Positions 15,877 to 24,346 are shown, counted from the stretch's first letter. The stretch is 36,888 bases of DNA from Flavobacterium sp. SCGC AAA160-P02 (GCA_949541125.1 CATISV010000044.1:1-36888), one strand, 5' to 3'. The notes: generated by a model from the sequence alone, not told the origin. Translations and numbers: made by a program.

Positions 15877-18627
15877 ATGCAATCTTTTATTTCCGAAACT
15901 ATTGACGATATTTTGTTAACACATTCTTCATTGGAAGACTGTGTTTTTGTATTACCTTCTCAAAGATCTGGTGTTTATATAAAAGATACAATCAAAAATA
16001 AAATTGATAAAGGGTTTTTACCCGAAATTGTAACTATTGAAGTTTTTATTGAAAAAATATCAGGCATTTCAAAAACTGACACCTTACAATTATTATTTCA
16101 TTTTTATACGATTTATTGTGAGCTAGAAGAACTGCCTGACTCTTTTGAGGTTTTCTCTTCCTGGGCAGTTATTGTACTTCAAGATTTTAATGAAATAGAT
16201 CAATATCTAATTAATTCTAGAGCTATTTTTACCTATTTAAAAGATGTTCAAAGAATGAAAAAATGGTCTGTAAAAGGCGAGTTTAAAGAAACAAAACTTG
16301 TTAAAGATCATTTTATTTTTATGGAGCATTTAGGAAAATATTACAATACTTTATATTCATATTTAGTTGAAAAGAAGTTGGGTTACCAGGGTTTAATATA
16401 CAGAGAAGCGACAAAAAGGTCTTCTCAATTTATCACTAAAAACAAGGATAAAAAATTCTTTTTCATAGGCTTTAACGCTTTAAATAAATCAGAAGAGTTT
16501 TTATTTCAACAGTTTCTAGAAAATGGCAATTCTGAAATATATTGGGATATAGACCGAGCCTTCTATGAAAGCAATCATTCCGCTGGAAATTTTATTAGAA
16601 AATATAAAAAGGAATGGACATACTATGAAAAAAATGAGCTTAAAAAAATTGGAGACCATTTTCTTGACAAAAAAAATATTGAAATTATTGGTGGAGCTAA
16701 AAATATTTCTCAATTAAAATATGCTGGAGAAATTTTACAAGGCTTATCTAGTCATGAAAATACAGCTTTAGTTTTGGGAGATGAATCACTGTTGTCTGTA
16801 TCTTTAAACTCGATTCCTATCAATATAGACTCTATAAATATTACCATGGGGTATCCTCTAAAAAATATGCCAATATCCCAACTTATTTCTTCTATTTTTC
16901 AATTATTTATTACACAAAATAAGCTTCAAAAAACGAATGCAAATCTTTTCTATCATAAAGATGTCTCTCGTTTCTTTAAAAACCCGATCTTATTTCAACT
17001 GACAAATAAGGATTCTAGAGACGATCTGTTAGCCATACAAATGATGATTTCAAAAGAGAATGCTTCTTTTCTAAGTTTTACTAGTATTTGTTCATATATA
17101 GATTCTTTAGAAAAAGAGGTTTTTTCCTTAGTTCTTTCTATGTTTAAACCATTTCATTCCGTAGATGATTTCATGGCTAGGATTTTATTCTTTATTGAAA
17201 GGTCTAGGGATCATGTCTCTATGATAGAGAAAGAATACTTGTATCGGTTTTACAATATATTTACCCAATTACGTAACCTAAACAATTCAGGAAATTATTT
17301 TCAAAATATAAAATCCCTATATAATTTTTACAGAAAAATTGTTGGGAATGAAAAATTATATTTTCAAGGAGAACCACTGAGTGGACTTCAATTGATGGGA
17401 ATGTTAGAAACGAGAGTTTTAGATTTTAAAAACGTTATTATTACCTCTGTTAATGAAAATATCATCCCTTCAAATAACAGACAGAGCTCCTTTATTCCTT
17501 TCGATATAAAAGTTGCGTTTGGACTTCCTACTTACAGAGAGAAAGATGCTATTTACTCCTATCATTTCTTTCGTTTACTTCAAAGAGCTAAAAATATTTA
17601 CTTAATATATAATACAGAAAATGATTCCTTCGGGAGTGGTGAAAAAAGTAGATTTATTTCTCAATTAGAGTTAATGCGAGAAAAGGTTACTTCAAAATTA
17701 ATAAGTCCTAAAATTCTCACCAAGAAAAAAGAGCTCTTAAAAATTGAGAAAAATAAAATGATTATCGATCGGTTAAACGAATTGGCTGTTAAGGGAATTT
17801 CACCATCTACCATTACCAATTACCTATACAACCCTATTGCTTTTTATAAGCAGAAAGTTTTAAGAATTGGAGAGCTGGATCTGGTTCAAGAAACTATAGA
17901 AGCCAATACTATGGGTACTATTATACATGATGTCTTAGAGGACCTGTACAAACCATATACAAATAAGTTTTTAACTCAAGAGTATGTTCAATTAATGACC
18001 GAACAATATAAAGATTTGGTAAAAAAGTCCTTTCATAAACACTTTAAAAACGGAGATATTACTACTGGGAAAAACCGCTTAGTATTTGAAGTTGCAAACC
18101 AGTTTATAAAACGTTTTTTATCAATGGAAATGACTATTTTAAAAGAAAAAAATCAACTAAAAATCCTAGGAACAGAAATCCCGTTGGAAGCGACAATTTC
18201 AATTCCTGGAATTAAAACACCCATTACTATAAAAGGAATTATAGACAGGGTGGATGAGTATAACGGAGTAACAAGAATTATCGATTATAAAACAGGAATG
18301 GCAAACGCTGGTGATTTAAAAGTCTTAGAATTTGAAGAAATAAATGATGTTAAATACAGCAAGGCTATTCAGCTATTATTATATGCCTATTTATACTCTC
18401 GATATCATTCTTTAGATCAAGAAAAACCTTTAGAGGCAGGTATTATTTCTTTTAAAAATTTAAACAGCGGTCTTCTAAAAATTAATTTTTCTTCTAAAAT
18501 TAAAAATCCTAATCATCAGATAACTAAAGACAAACTCCAAGAATTTATGCTTCAAATAGAAACACTACTTCAAGAAATTTACAACCCAGAAATTCCATTT
18601 AAAGAACCTGCCTTTTTACCTTACTAG
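15877..18627 (+). CDS. AddB/RexB-like PD-(D/E)XK nuclease protein
   Basis: 916 residues from the ATG at 15877; the frame is open further upstream but runs across the divergent gene start. The N-terminal and middle parts look like the helicase-derived scaffold of AddB (VFVLPSQRSGVYIKD near the N-terminus, then long alpha-helical segments). The C-terminus is a RecB-family nuclease: H684 (MGTIIHDVLEDLY), D790 (IIDRVDE), D803-Y804-K805 (IIDYKTG) and Q832-x3-Y836 (QLLLYAYLY). In Bacillus AddB four cysteines around this domain hold an Fe-S cluster; here the motif start reads TNYLYNPIAFY and no cysteine is present in the C-terminal third. It probably acts with an AddA helicase encoded elsewhere in double-strand-break processing. 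Confidence 0.82.
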   Translation: MQSFISETIDDILLTHSSLEDCVFVLPSQRSGVYIKDTIKNKIDKGFLPEIVTIEVFIEKISGISKTDTLQLLFHFYTIYCELEELPDSFEVFSSWAVIVLQDFNEIDQYLINSRAIFTYLKDVQRMKKWSVKGEFKETKLVKDHFIFMEHLGKYYNTLYSYLVEKKLGYQGLIYREATKRSSQFITKNKDKKFFFIGFNALNKSEEFLFQQFLENGNSEIYWDIDRAFYESNHSAGNFIRKYKKEWTYYEKNELKKIGDHFLDKKNIEIIGGAKNISQLKYAGEILQGLSSHENTALVLGDESLLSVSLNSIPINIDSINITMGYPLKNMPISQLISSIFQLFITQNKLQKTNANLFYHKDVSRFFKNPILFQLTNKDSRDDLLAIQMMISKENASFLSFTSICSYIDSLEKEVFSLVLSMFKPFHSVDDFMARILFFIERSRDHVSMIEKEYLYRFYNIFTQLRNLNNSGNYFQNIKSLYNFYRKIVGNEKLYFQGEPLSGLQLMGMLETRVLDFKNVIITSVNENIIPSNNRQSSFIPFDIKVAFGLPTYREKDAIYSYHFFRLLQRAKNIYLIYNTENDSFGSGEKSRFISQLELMREKVTSKLISPKILTKKKELLKIEKNKMIIDRLNELAVKGISPSTITNYLYNPIAFYKQKVLRIGELDLVQETIEANTMGTIIHDVLEDLYKPYTNKFLTQEYVQLMTEQYKDLVKKSFHKHFKNGDITTGKNRLVFEVANQFIKRFLSMEMTILKEKNQLKILGTEIPLEATISIPGIKTPITIKGIIDRVDEYNGVTRIIDYKTGMANAGDLKVLEFEEINDVKYSKAIQLLLYAYLYSRYHSLDQEKPLEAGIISFKNLNSGLLKINFSSKIKNPNHQITKDKLQEFMLQIETLLQEIYNPEIPFKEPAFLPY

Positions 18628-18704
18628 CATAATAAAAACAAGGGATGATAAAAAGGAGTTTGAGGTTATTATTGATCCTAAATATTTTTGATATGATTGC
18701 TTGT

Positions 18705-18739
18705 TTTGAAAGAAGTTTACCTTAATTTTTTTATATTTG
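18705..18739 (+). promoter_or_regulatory. Promoter of the DUF2892 gene
   Basis: -7 element TATATTTG at 18732-18739 with a possible -33 TTTG at 18705-18708 (23-nt spacer). The start codon is 43 nt downstream. Confidence 0.5.
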
Positions 18740-18782
18740 ATTACATCAAAGCCCTTTTAATAATTTACAAATAAAATTACAC

Positions 18783-19010
18783 ATGACGAATACTAAAGAT
18801 ATCACAAAAGTAAGACTTCACGATGGCATCGTTGGATTATTAAATATTGGATCCATCCTCCTGGCAAGTGAGTTTGGAATTAACTGGATCTATGTTGCTG
18901 TAGGAGTAGCAGTTCTTCAAATTTTGAGTCCCATTACAAAGTTTTGTCCAGTTTATACCATTTTAAATAAGTTAATGCCAGATACAACACCGATGCAAAA
19001 CGGGAAATAA
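18783..19010 (+). CDS. DUF2892 small membrane protein
   Basis: 75 residues. The N-terminus RLHDGIVGLLNIGSILLA and the second hydrophobic stretch WIYVAVGVAVLQILSPITKFCPVYTIL form a two-helix hairpin, with the FCPVY motif that marks the DUF2892/YgaP membrane-domain family. In YgaP this domain is joined to a rhodanese; here it stands alone, as is common in Bacteroidota. Function is unknown; sulfur transfer roles have been suggested for fused members only. It is a single gene with its own predicted promoter, facing the tRNA-Ala gene. Confidence 0.85.
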   Translation: MTNTKDITKVRLHDGIVGLLNIGSILLASEFGINWIYVAVGVAVLQILSPITKFCPVYTILNKLMPDTTPMQNGK

Positions 19011-19011
19011 A

Positions 19012-19024
19012 AAAAGATGCTTTT
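19012..19024 (-). terminator. Short hairpin ending the stress-protein/tRNA-Ala transcript
   Basis: On the minus strand AAAAG-CAT-CTTTT is followed by further T residues, 16 nt after the tRNA 3' end. It may also serve the DUF2892 gene from the other side. The stem is only 5 bp. Confidence 0.35.
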
Positions 19025-19039
19025 GAAGGGATTAATAAG

Positions 19040-19113
19040 TGGAGCATATCGGATTCGAACCGATGACCTCTACGCTGCCAGCGTAGCGCTCTAGCCAACT
19101 GAGCTAATGCCCC
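19040..19113 (-). tRNA. tRNA-Ala (anticodon GGC)
   Basis: A 74-nt cloverleaf reads on the minus strand. Acceptor GGGGCAT pairs with ATGCTCC and includes the G3-U70 wobble that identifies tRNA-Ala, with discriminator A73. The D-arm starts GCTCAGTTGG, the anticodon stem is CTACG/CGTAG with loop CTGGCAG (anticodon GGC), and the T-arm is ATCGG-TTCGAAT-CCGAT. The 3' CCA is not encoded. It begins 6 nt after the stop codon of the universal stress protein gene on the same strand. Confidence 0.97.
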
Positions 19114-19119
19114 TTTATT

Positions 19120-19914
19120 TTACTGTTTTCCACTCAAAATTAATAAGGGGATTGTACAATGAAATTCAGATTTCATGATGGTGTTTTTCTCCCACAGTTT
19201 TTGAAAAAATCCTTTTTTACGCCTAAAAACACAGAGCAAATCTGGGTTATTGGATTGAAAATGTTCTAAAACCCCTTGAAAGGTCGTGACATTTTCTGAG
19301 GTTGAAAACGCATTTTTTATCTCTTGTAAGGATTTATCAATTACTAAATCTTTGTCTTCGTATTCGGGGGTTTTTACTAATAATAAATTAACTTTAGTTC
19401 GAAACCTTTGTTGGATTTCTTTCAAAGGAATTAAAACGTCTTTCTTTTCTAATCTACCCGATTTAAAAGCTGTCAACGCTAATTTAAATGGCCTAAACTG
19501 ATAGGATTCAGGAACAATTAATACAGGAATTTCTGTTTGTTTTACGATACTTCCAGAGGTGTTTCCTAAAAAAACCTCCTCTTTAATAGAATTACTTCTA
19601 GGTCCAGCCACGATAAGATCTATTCCCATTTGTTTATGAACCTCCCTGATACTTTCGATAGTTCCTCCCTTAGCAGATATCATTTTTATATCGACATTTT
19701 TAGTGTCTGCTGATCGAATCATCGTATTGATGTAAAGGGTTGTCTCTCTTTCTAAAATAGCATTCATATTTATAAATGTTCCCGCCTTAGAAAAAGCTTT
19801 ATAGGCTCTAAAAACAAAAACTTTTGCATGTATTCCTTTTGCAAAATCAATTGCGTATTGAAGGGTGTTAGAAGCATTTTTTTTTGAACCAATAGGAACT
19901 AAAATATGTTTCAT
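19120..19914 (-). CDS. Universal stress protein (UspA family)
   Basis: 264 residues. The N-terminal half is a canonical Usp domain: MKHILVPIGSKKNASNTLQYAIDFAK at the first beta strand, and the nucleotide-loop region GPRSNSIKEEVFLGNTSGS followed by TEIPVLIVP at about residue 129. The G-x2-G-x9-G(S/T) ATP motif is only partly kept. The C-terminal half (about 160-264) looks like a degenerate second Usp domain ending in IPLLILSGKQ. Such proteins are induced by stress and growth arrest; the specific role is unknown. The gene is divergent from the MATE gene across a mirrored promoter region, and tRNA-Ala follows its stop by 6 nt. Confidence 0.9.
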   Translation of the reverse strand: MKHILVPIGSKKNASNTLQYAIDFAKGIHAKVFVFRAYKAFSKAGTFINMNAILERETTLYINTMIRSADTKNVDIKMISAKGGTIESIREVHKQMGIDLIVAGPRSNSIKEEVFLGNTSGSIVKQTEIPVLIVPESYQFRPFKLALTAFKSGRLEKKDVLIPLKEIQQRFRTKVNLLLVKTPEYEDKDLVIDKSLQEIKNAFSTSENVTTFQGVLEHFQSNNPDLLCVFRRKKGFFQKLWEKNTIMKSEFHCTIPLLILSGKQ

Positions 19915-19952
19915 AATACTATGATTTTATCTAATGTATTCTAAAAAATTAA

Positions 19953-20025
19953 TTCGATAACAAAGGTACATTTTTTTGAGTGATCTAAATTTCTTATGAA
20001 GTCAAATTGTACCTTTGTTGTCGAA
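19953..20025. promoter_or_regulatory. Mirrored divergent promoters flanked by a 17-bp inverted repeat
   Basis: Left arm 19953-19969 and right arm 20009-20025 are reverse complements with a single mismatch in 17 bp (TTCGAtAACAAAGGTAC against GTACCTTTGTTgTCGAA). Each arm contains a TACCTTTG -7 element, one facing each way: minus strand 19968-19961 for the stress protein and plus strand 20010-20017 for the MATE gene. The 39-nt centre is AT-rich. Confidence 0.7.
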
Positions 20026-20036
20026 CATTTTTTTCA

Positions 20037-21371
20037 TTGAAAACAGACATTAGTTTTAAACGAATTAATTCCCTTGCAATTCCTGCCTTAATAGCAGGGA
20101 TTGCTGAACCTTTTTTATCCATTACTGATACTGCAATTGTTGGTAATATTGAGGAAAATGGAATAGAAAGTCTTGCCGCAGTTGGAATTGTTGGGGCATT
20201 TATCTCTATGCTAGTCTGGGTTTTTGGTCAGATAAGAAGTGCTATTTCTTCAATTATTTCTCAGTACTTAGGAGCCAACAAATTGGAGGAAGTTAAAACA
20301 TTACCCGCACAAGCAATTGCTATTGTTGTTAGTGGTGGGATTATAGTTTTATTAATCACCTATCCTTTTTCCAAACAAATTTTTGAGTTTTACAATGCTT
20401 CAGGGAATATCCTAGACTATTGTATAGAATATTATAAAATTAGAATTTTTGGATTTCCTTTTTCATTATTTGTTTTTGCTGTTTTTGGTATTTTCAGAGG
20501 CTTACAAAACACTTTCTATCCAATGATTATTGCCCTTTGTGGAGCCTTTCTAAATATTGCCTTAGATTTTGTATTGGTATATGGTATTGATGGATTTATT
20601 CCTAAAATGAATATTAAAGGAGCTGCATATGCCAGTGTCATTTCACAAGTTTTCATGGCCTTATTATCAATCTATTTCATCCGAAAAAAAACTAGTTTTT
20701 CATTAAAAATAACAAGACCTTTCAACAGAGAAATTTCAACACTTTTAGGAATGGTTATCAATTTATTTATAAGAACGATTGCCTTAAATTTAGCGCTTTA
20801 TTTTGCTACATCTCATGCAACAAATTATGGTAAAGAATACATTGCGGCATATACTATTGGAATTAATTTATGGTTATTAGGGGCCTTTATTATTGACGGT
20901 TATTCTGGTGCAGGAAATGTTTTAGCTGGTAAATTACTAGGAAGTAAAGATTATAAAGGATTACTCCAACTAGGAAAACAATTAATTATTTATGGGGTTT
21001 TTACCGGACTCGTGTTAACTACACTAGGCTTTCTTTTTTATGAATCTATTGGAGCTATTTTTATCAAAGATGAACTTGTACAACAAGAATTTCAAAATGT
21101 CTTTTGGATCATTCTTATCATGCAACCCTTATGTGCTATAACGTTTATTTTTGATGCCATGTTTAAAGGCATGGGTGAAATGGTATTTTTACGAAACATT
21201 CTTTTATTTTCAACACTCGTTGTCTTTATTCCTTCCTTATATGCTTTTGATGTATTCAATTGTAAACTAAAGGGGGTGTGGTTTACTTTTTTAATCTGGA
21301 TAATAGCGCGGGGGACTCCCTTACTTGTGAAATTTAGACGAAAGTTTTTGCCCTTAGTTGAAAAGGGTTAA
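20037..21371 (+). CDS. MATE-family efflux transporter
   Basis: 444 residues from a TTG at 20037. The frame is open to 20007, but the predicted -7 element at 20010-20017 puts the transcript start after that point, and no ATG is available until well inside the first helices. The sequence has about 12 hydrophobic segments and typical MATE features: SLAIPALIAGIAEPFLSITDTAIVG at the N-terminus, FGIFRGLQNTFYPM, a second-half GAGNVLAGKLLG, and DAMFKGMGEM. It is probably a cation-coupled drug or metabolite exporter of the DinF-like branch; the substrate is unknown. queD follows after 19 nt, so the two may be co-transcribed. Confidence 0.9.
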   Translation: MKTDISFKRINSLAIPALIAGIAEPFLSITDTAIVGNIEENGIESLAAVGIVGAFISMLVWVFGQIRSAISSIISQYLGANKLEEVKTLPAQAIAIVVSGGIIVLLITYPFSKQIFEFYNASGNILDYCIEYYKIRIFGFPFSLFVFAVFGIFRGLQNTFYPMIIALCGAFLNIALDFVLVYGIDGFIPKMNIKGAAYASVISQVFMALLSIYFIRKKTSFSLKITRPFNREISTLLGMVINLFIRTIALNLALYFATSHATNYGKEYIAAYTIGINLWLLGAFIIDGYSGAGNVLAGKLLGSKDYKGLLQLGKQLIIYGVFTGLVLTTLGFLFYESIGAIFIKDELVQQEFQNVFWIILIMQPLCAITFIFDAMFKGMGEMVFLRNILLFSTLVVFIPSLYAFDVFNCKLKGVWFTFLIWIIARGTPLLVKFRRKFLPLVEKG

Positions 21372-21390
21372 TTTTGAAGAAATATTTTCT

Positions 21391-21840
21391 ATGAGTACAA
21401 TTAGAATTACCAAACAATTTAATTTTGAAACAGCCCATGCCTTGTATGGATATGACGGAAAATGTAAAAATATTCATGGACATAATTACAAGCTTTTTGT
21501 TACCGTTTTAGGATCACCTATAGATGATAAATCCAATGTAAAGTATGGAATGGTAATTGACTTTTCTGATTTAAAAAAAATTGTAAAAGAAGAGATTGTA
21601 GACGTTTTTGATCACGCTGCTGTTTTCAATAAAAACACTCCACACATAGAATTAGCCAAAATCTTAAAAGATAGCGGACATCATGTTATTTTGGTAAACT
21701 ATCAACCAACTACTGAAATGATGGTTATAGATTTTGCAGAAAAAATTTCTCGCAGACTTCCAAAAAATATTCAATTATTTTCTCTAAAATTACAAGAAAC
21801 CGAAACCTCTTTTGCAGAATGGTATTCGAGTGAAAACTAA
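21391..21840 (+). CDS. queD: 6-carboxytetrahydropterin synthase (QueD/PTPS family)
   Basis: 149 residues from the ATG at 21391; the longer frame starting at 21358 overlaps the MATE gene and adds no family sequence. Zinc ligands are H16 (FETAH), H29 and H31 in the motif C25-x3-H-G-H (CKNIHGHNY), and the CxxxHGH pattern marks the QueD type. D74-H75 (FDHAAVFN) supply the catalytic pair and LQETETSFAEW the substrate glutamate. QueD turns dihydroneopterin triphosphate into 6-carboxytetrahydropterin for queuosine and other 7-deazapurines. No queC/queE is adjacent. Confidence 0.92.
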   Translation: MSTIRITKQFNFETAHALYGYDGKCKNIHGHNYKLFVTVLGSPIDDKSNVKYGMVIDFSDLKKIVKEEIVDVFDHAAVFNKNTPHIELAKILKDSGHHVILVNYQPTTEMMVIDFAEKISRRLPKNIQLFSLKLQETETSFAEWYSSEN

Positions 21841-22162
21841 TTCATTAAATTTATATAGAATTTTTATTCTAATAATAGCTGTTTGTTTTTAAAACCGATT
21901 AAAATTTAAATGTTCGTTTTTAAAAAATTCCTTTTTATAAACTTACCTATTTCATAAATCATCTGCTCTTTCGCTATTAGCTATGTTTTTATGACTTAAT
22001 AAGAAAATTTAAGAGCTAGTAAAAATATACAATAACGCGAAAAAAGGGTAAGAAAAGGATACTCTTATTTACTATTGATACCATAGAAAAAACAATTACT
22101 TTAGGTAGATAACTTGTTATATTTTTATATTAAAAATAAATCAACCATTATTCATCAAAAAG
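21841..22162. other. AT-rich intergenic stretch with no recognised gene
   Basis: About 320 nt between queD and the operator-like palindrome of the phosphatase gene. I saw no convincing ORF, tRNA or strong terminator here, only T-rich and A-rich runs. Confidence 0.6.
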
Positions 22163-22193
22163 CTGTTAAATATTATTAATAATCATTTAACAG
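22163..22193. promoter_or_regulatory. 31-nt near-palindrome, candidate operator
   Basis: CTGTTAAAT (22163-22171) and ATTTAACAG (22185-22193) are perfect inverted arms, and the centre ATTATTAATAAT is itself palindromic. It ends 19 nt before the -7 element of the phosphatase gene, so it covers the -33 region, where a repressor or activator would act. Confidence 0.5.
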
Positions 22194-22212
22194 AAAACGC
22201 AAAAATGATTAT

Positions 22213-22220
22213 TACATTTG
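22213..22220 (+). promoter_or_regulatory. -7 element of the phosphatase gene
   Basis: TACATTTG matches TAnnTTTG, 17 nt before the ATG. Confidence 0.55.
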
Positions 22221-22237
22221 CCTTAAAATAACCGTTT

Positions 22238-23779
22238 ATGCTACGTTTTTTATTATTACTTATGTTTTTAAGCGCTACCGCTTTTTCACAATCACCAAAA
22301 GTATATAAAGCTCCAAAATTTGAATCTACATGGCATTTACCGTCCAAACATCCTGACAGAATCGTTCTTAATTTAGGGCAAAATTCTGAAAATTCTGCTT
22401 CTGTGACATGGCGCACAGCATTTGAAAATAAGGTAGGTTTTGCTGAAATAGCAAAAGCTACCGCAGCACCTAAGTTTTGGAGAACTGCAAAGAGGATAAA
22501 AGCTACAAAATATGAGCTCGATGGGACAGACGTTCCCAAGGCAGGAATAAAATCGAATTACTTTTCAGTAAATTTTACTGATTTAGATCCTAATACACTC
22601 TATGGGTATCGAGTTGGTAATGGTGAATATTGGAGCGAATGGATTCAGTTTAAAACTGCATCTGACAAGCCTGAAAAATTCAGTTTTTTATATGTAGGTG
22701 ATGCACAAAATTTTATTTTAGAATTGTGGTCTAGATTAATTCGTCAAAGTTATAAAATGGCCCCTAATGCGAGTTTTATTATCCATGCGGGAGACTTAGT
22801 TAATCATGCGCACAACGAAAAAGAATGGACAGAGTGGTTTGAAGCTGGTGGTTGGATACACAGAACCTTACCCTCAATTTCGGTTCCTGGAAATCACGAG
22901 TATAGACCAATTGAGGAAGGCAGTAAGAATAGAGAATTATCTATCCAATGGAACCCACAGTTTACACTCCCTGAAAATGGTCCCGAGGGATTAAAAGAAA
23001 CTGTATATTATACTGATTATCAAGGGGTTCGTATTATCGCATTAAATACAAATAGAGATATAGATAAGCAATTGCCTTGGTTAGAAAATGTTTTAGCAAA
23101 CAACCCTAACAAATGGACAGTTGTTACTTATCACCACCCTTTATATTCTGCCTCTGAAGGTAGAAATAACGTTGAACTAAGGACTAAATTAAAACCACTT
23201 TTTGATAAATACAAAGTTGATTTATCCTTGCAAGGACATGATCATAGTTATGCTAGAGGAAGGGTGTCGCCACTAGAAGAAAACATAGTCGATGGTATAA
23301 ATAGGCGTGATATAACCGGCACAGTTTATGTTGTTTCTGTAAGTGGTGGCAAGATGTATAATCTAAATGAGGGTTGGGAGGATTTTGGAGCAAAAAGAGA
23401 AAGAGGTGCTGAAAACACTCAGTTATTTCAATTAATCACAGTCAATGGTGACAAACTATCCTATGAGTCTTACACCGCAACAGGAGAGCTATATGATGCT
23501 TTTGATTTGATTAAAAACAATGAGGGCGTAAATCTTTTTGTAGAAAGAAAAAATAATGCTATTGCTGGCAGAAGGCATAAAAACACCATTAATTATTACG
23601 ATGAACTACCATTAGATTTAAAAGACAAAATACTTACAAAGTATGAAGGATTCAAAATCAGCAGAACAGAGGTTTTAGAAAAAGAGGGTAAACTATTTTA
23701 TACTATTGAAATTACAAACGGTAATAAAAGAGTTTATCTACTTGCAAATGATAAAGGAGAGGTAGTAGAAGATGATTAA
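22238..23779 (+). CDS. Exported purple-acid-phosphatase-like metallophosphoesterase
   Basis: 513 residues. Signal peptide at about 1-17 (ending AFSQ). Residues about 38-141 form a fibronectin-III-like purple acid phosphatase N-terminal domain (LNLGQNSENSASVTWRT ... TLYGYRVGNGEYWSEW). A calcineurin-type phosphoesterase follows with D155 (GDAQ), D186 (HAGDLVN), N219-H220 (VPGNHEY), H299/H300 (TYHHPLY), H334 and H336 (QGHDHSY). Classical purple enzymes have GDxxY with a tyrosine that binds Fe(III); here the segment is GDLVNHA, so that tyrosine is missing and the metal site may differ. It is likely periplasmic or surface phosphate scavenging. Its stop codon touches that of pth on the other strand. 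Confidence 0.88.
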   Translation: MLRFLLLLMFLSATAFSQSPKVYKAPKFESTWHLPSKHPDRIVLNLGQNSENSASVTWRTAFENKVGFAEIAKATAAPKFWRTAKRIKATKYELDGTDVPKAGIKSNYFSVNFTDLDPNTLYGYRVGNGEYWSEWIQFKTASDKPEKFSFLYVGDAQNFILELWSRLIRQSYKMAPNASFIIHAGDLVNHAHNEKEWTEWFEAGGWIHRTLPSISVPGNHEYRPIEEGSKNRELSIQWNPQFTLPENGPEGLKETVYYTDYQGVRIIALNTNRDIDKQLPWLENVLANNPNKWTVVTYHHPLYSASEGRNNVELRTKLKPLFDKYKVDLSLQGHDHSYARGRVSPLEENIVDGINRRDITGTVYVVSVSGGKMYNLNEGWEDFGAKRERGAENTQLFQLITVNGDKLSYESYTATGELYDAFDLIKNNEGVNLFVERKNNAIAGRRHKNTINYYDELPLDLKDKILTKYEGFKISRTEVLEKEGKLFYTIEITNGNKRVYLLANDKGEVVEDD

Positions 23780-24346
23780 CTATTTTCCATTGAAGGTATT
23801 CATTGTAATATCAATACCTGCAGTCGCATAAGAGATAATCGCTTTTGTCGCAATTAGAATCCTCTCCACTAGTTGACTTTCTTCTTCCTTTGTCCAGTTG
23901 CTAAGAACAAAATTAGCTTGAAAGCCTTTAGGGTAGTTTCCACCCACACCAAAACGAAATCTAGGATACTGTTTAGTCTGCAATTTATCTTCAATATCTT
24001 TTAAGCCATTATGACCACCGGCACTTCCTTTTGTTTTTATTCTAATAACACCAAACTCTAAATGTACATCATCTGTAATAATGAATATATTTTCTGGCTG
24101 AATCTTTTCTTCCGTCATCCAATATTTAACTGCTTTACCACTCAAATTCATATAAGTACTAGGTTTTAAAAGGATAACAGTTCTTCCTTTGTGTCGAAAA
24201 CGAACAATCTCTCCTAGTTTTTTTGTTTCAAAAGAAATCCCTTGATCTTTTGCCAAAGCATCTAAAATTTGAAACCCTATATTGTGCCGAGTATTTTCAT
24301 ACTGCATCCCAATATTACCAAGACCAACAACCAAATATTTTTTCAT
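23780..24346 (-). CDS. pth: Peptidyl-tRNA hydrolase
   Basis: 188 residues, full family length. It recycles peptidyl-tRNA released from ribosomes. The N-terminal signature VVGLGNIGMQYENTRHNIGF carries N11 and the catalytic H21. KPSTYMNLSG holds the substrate-binding N67, TDDVHLEFG the aspartate pair at 92-93, and GSAGGHNGLKDIE the second signature. It is the third gene of the conserved prs-rplY-pth order, but 118 nt with a hairpin separates it from rplY. Confidence 0.96.
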   Translation of the reverse strand: MKKYLVVGLGNIGMQYENTRHNIGFQILDALAKDQGISFETKKLGEIVRFRHKGRTVILLKPSTYMNLSGKAVKYWMTEEKIQPENIFIITDDVHLEFGVIRIKTKGSAGGHNGLKDIEDKLQTKQYPRFRFGVGGNYPKGFQANFVLSNWTKEEESQLVERILIATKAIISYATAGIDITMNTFNGK

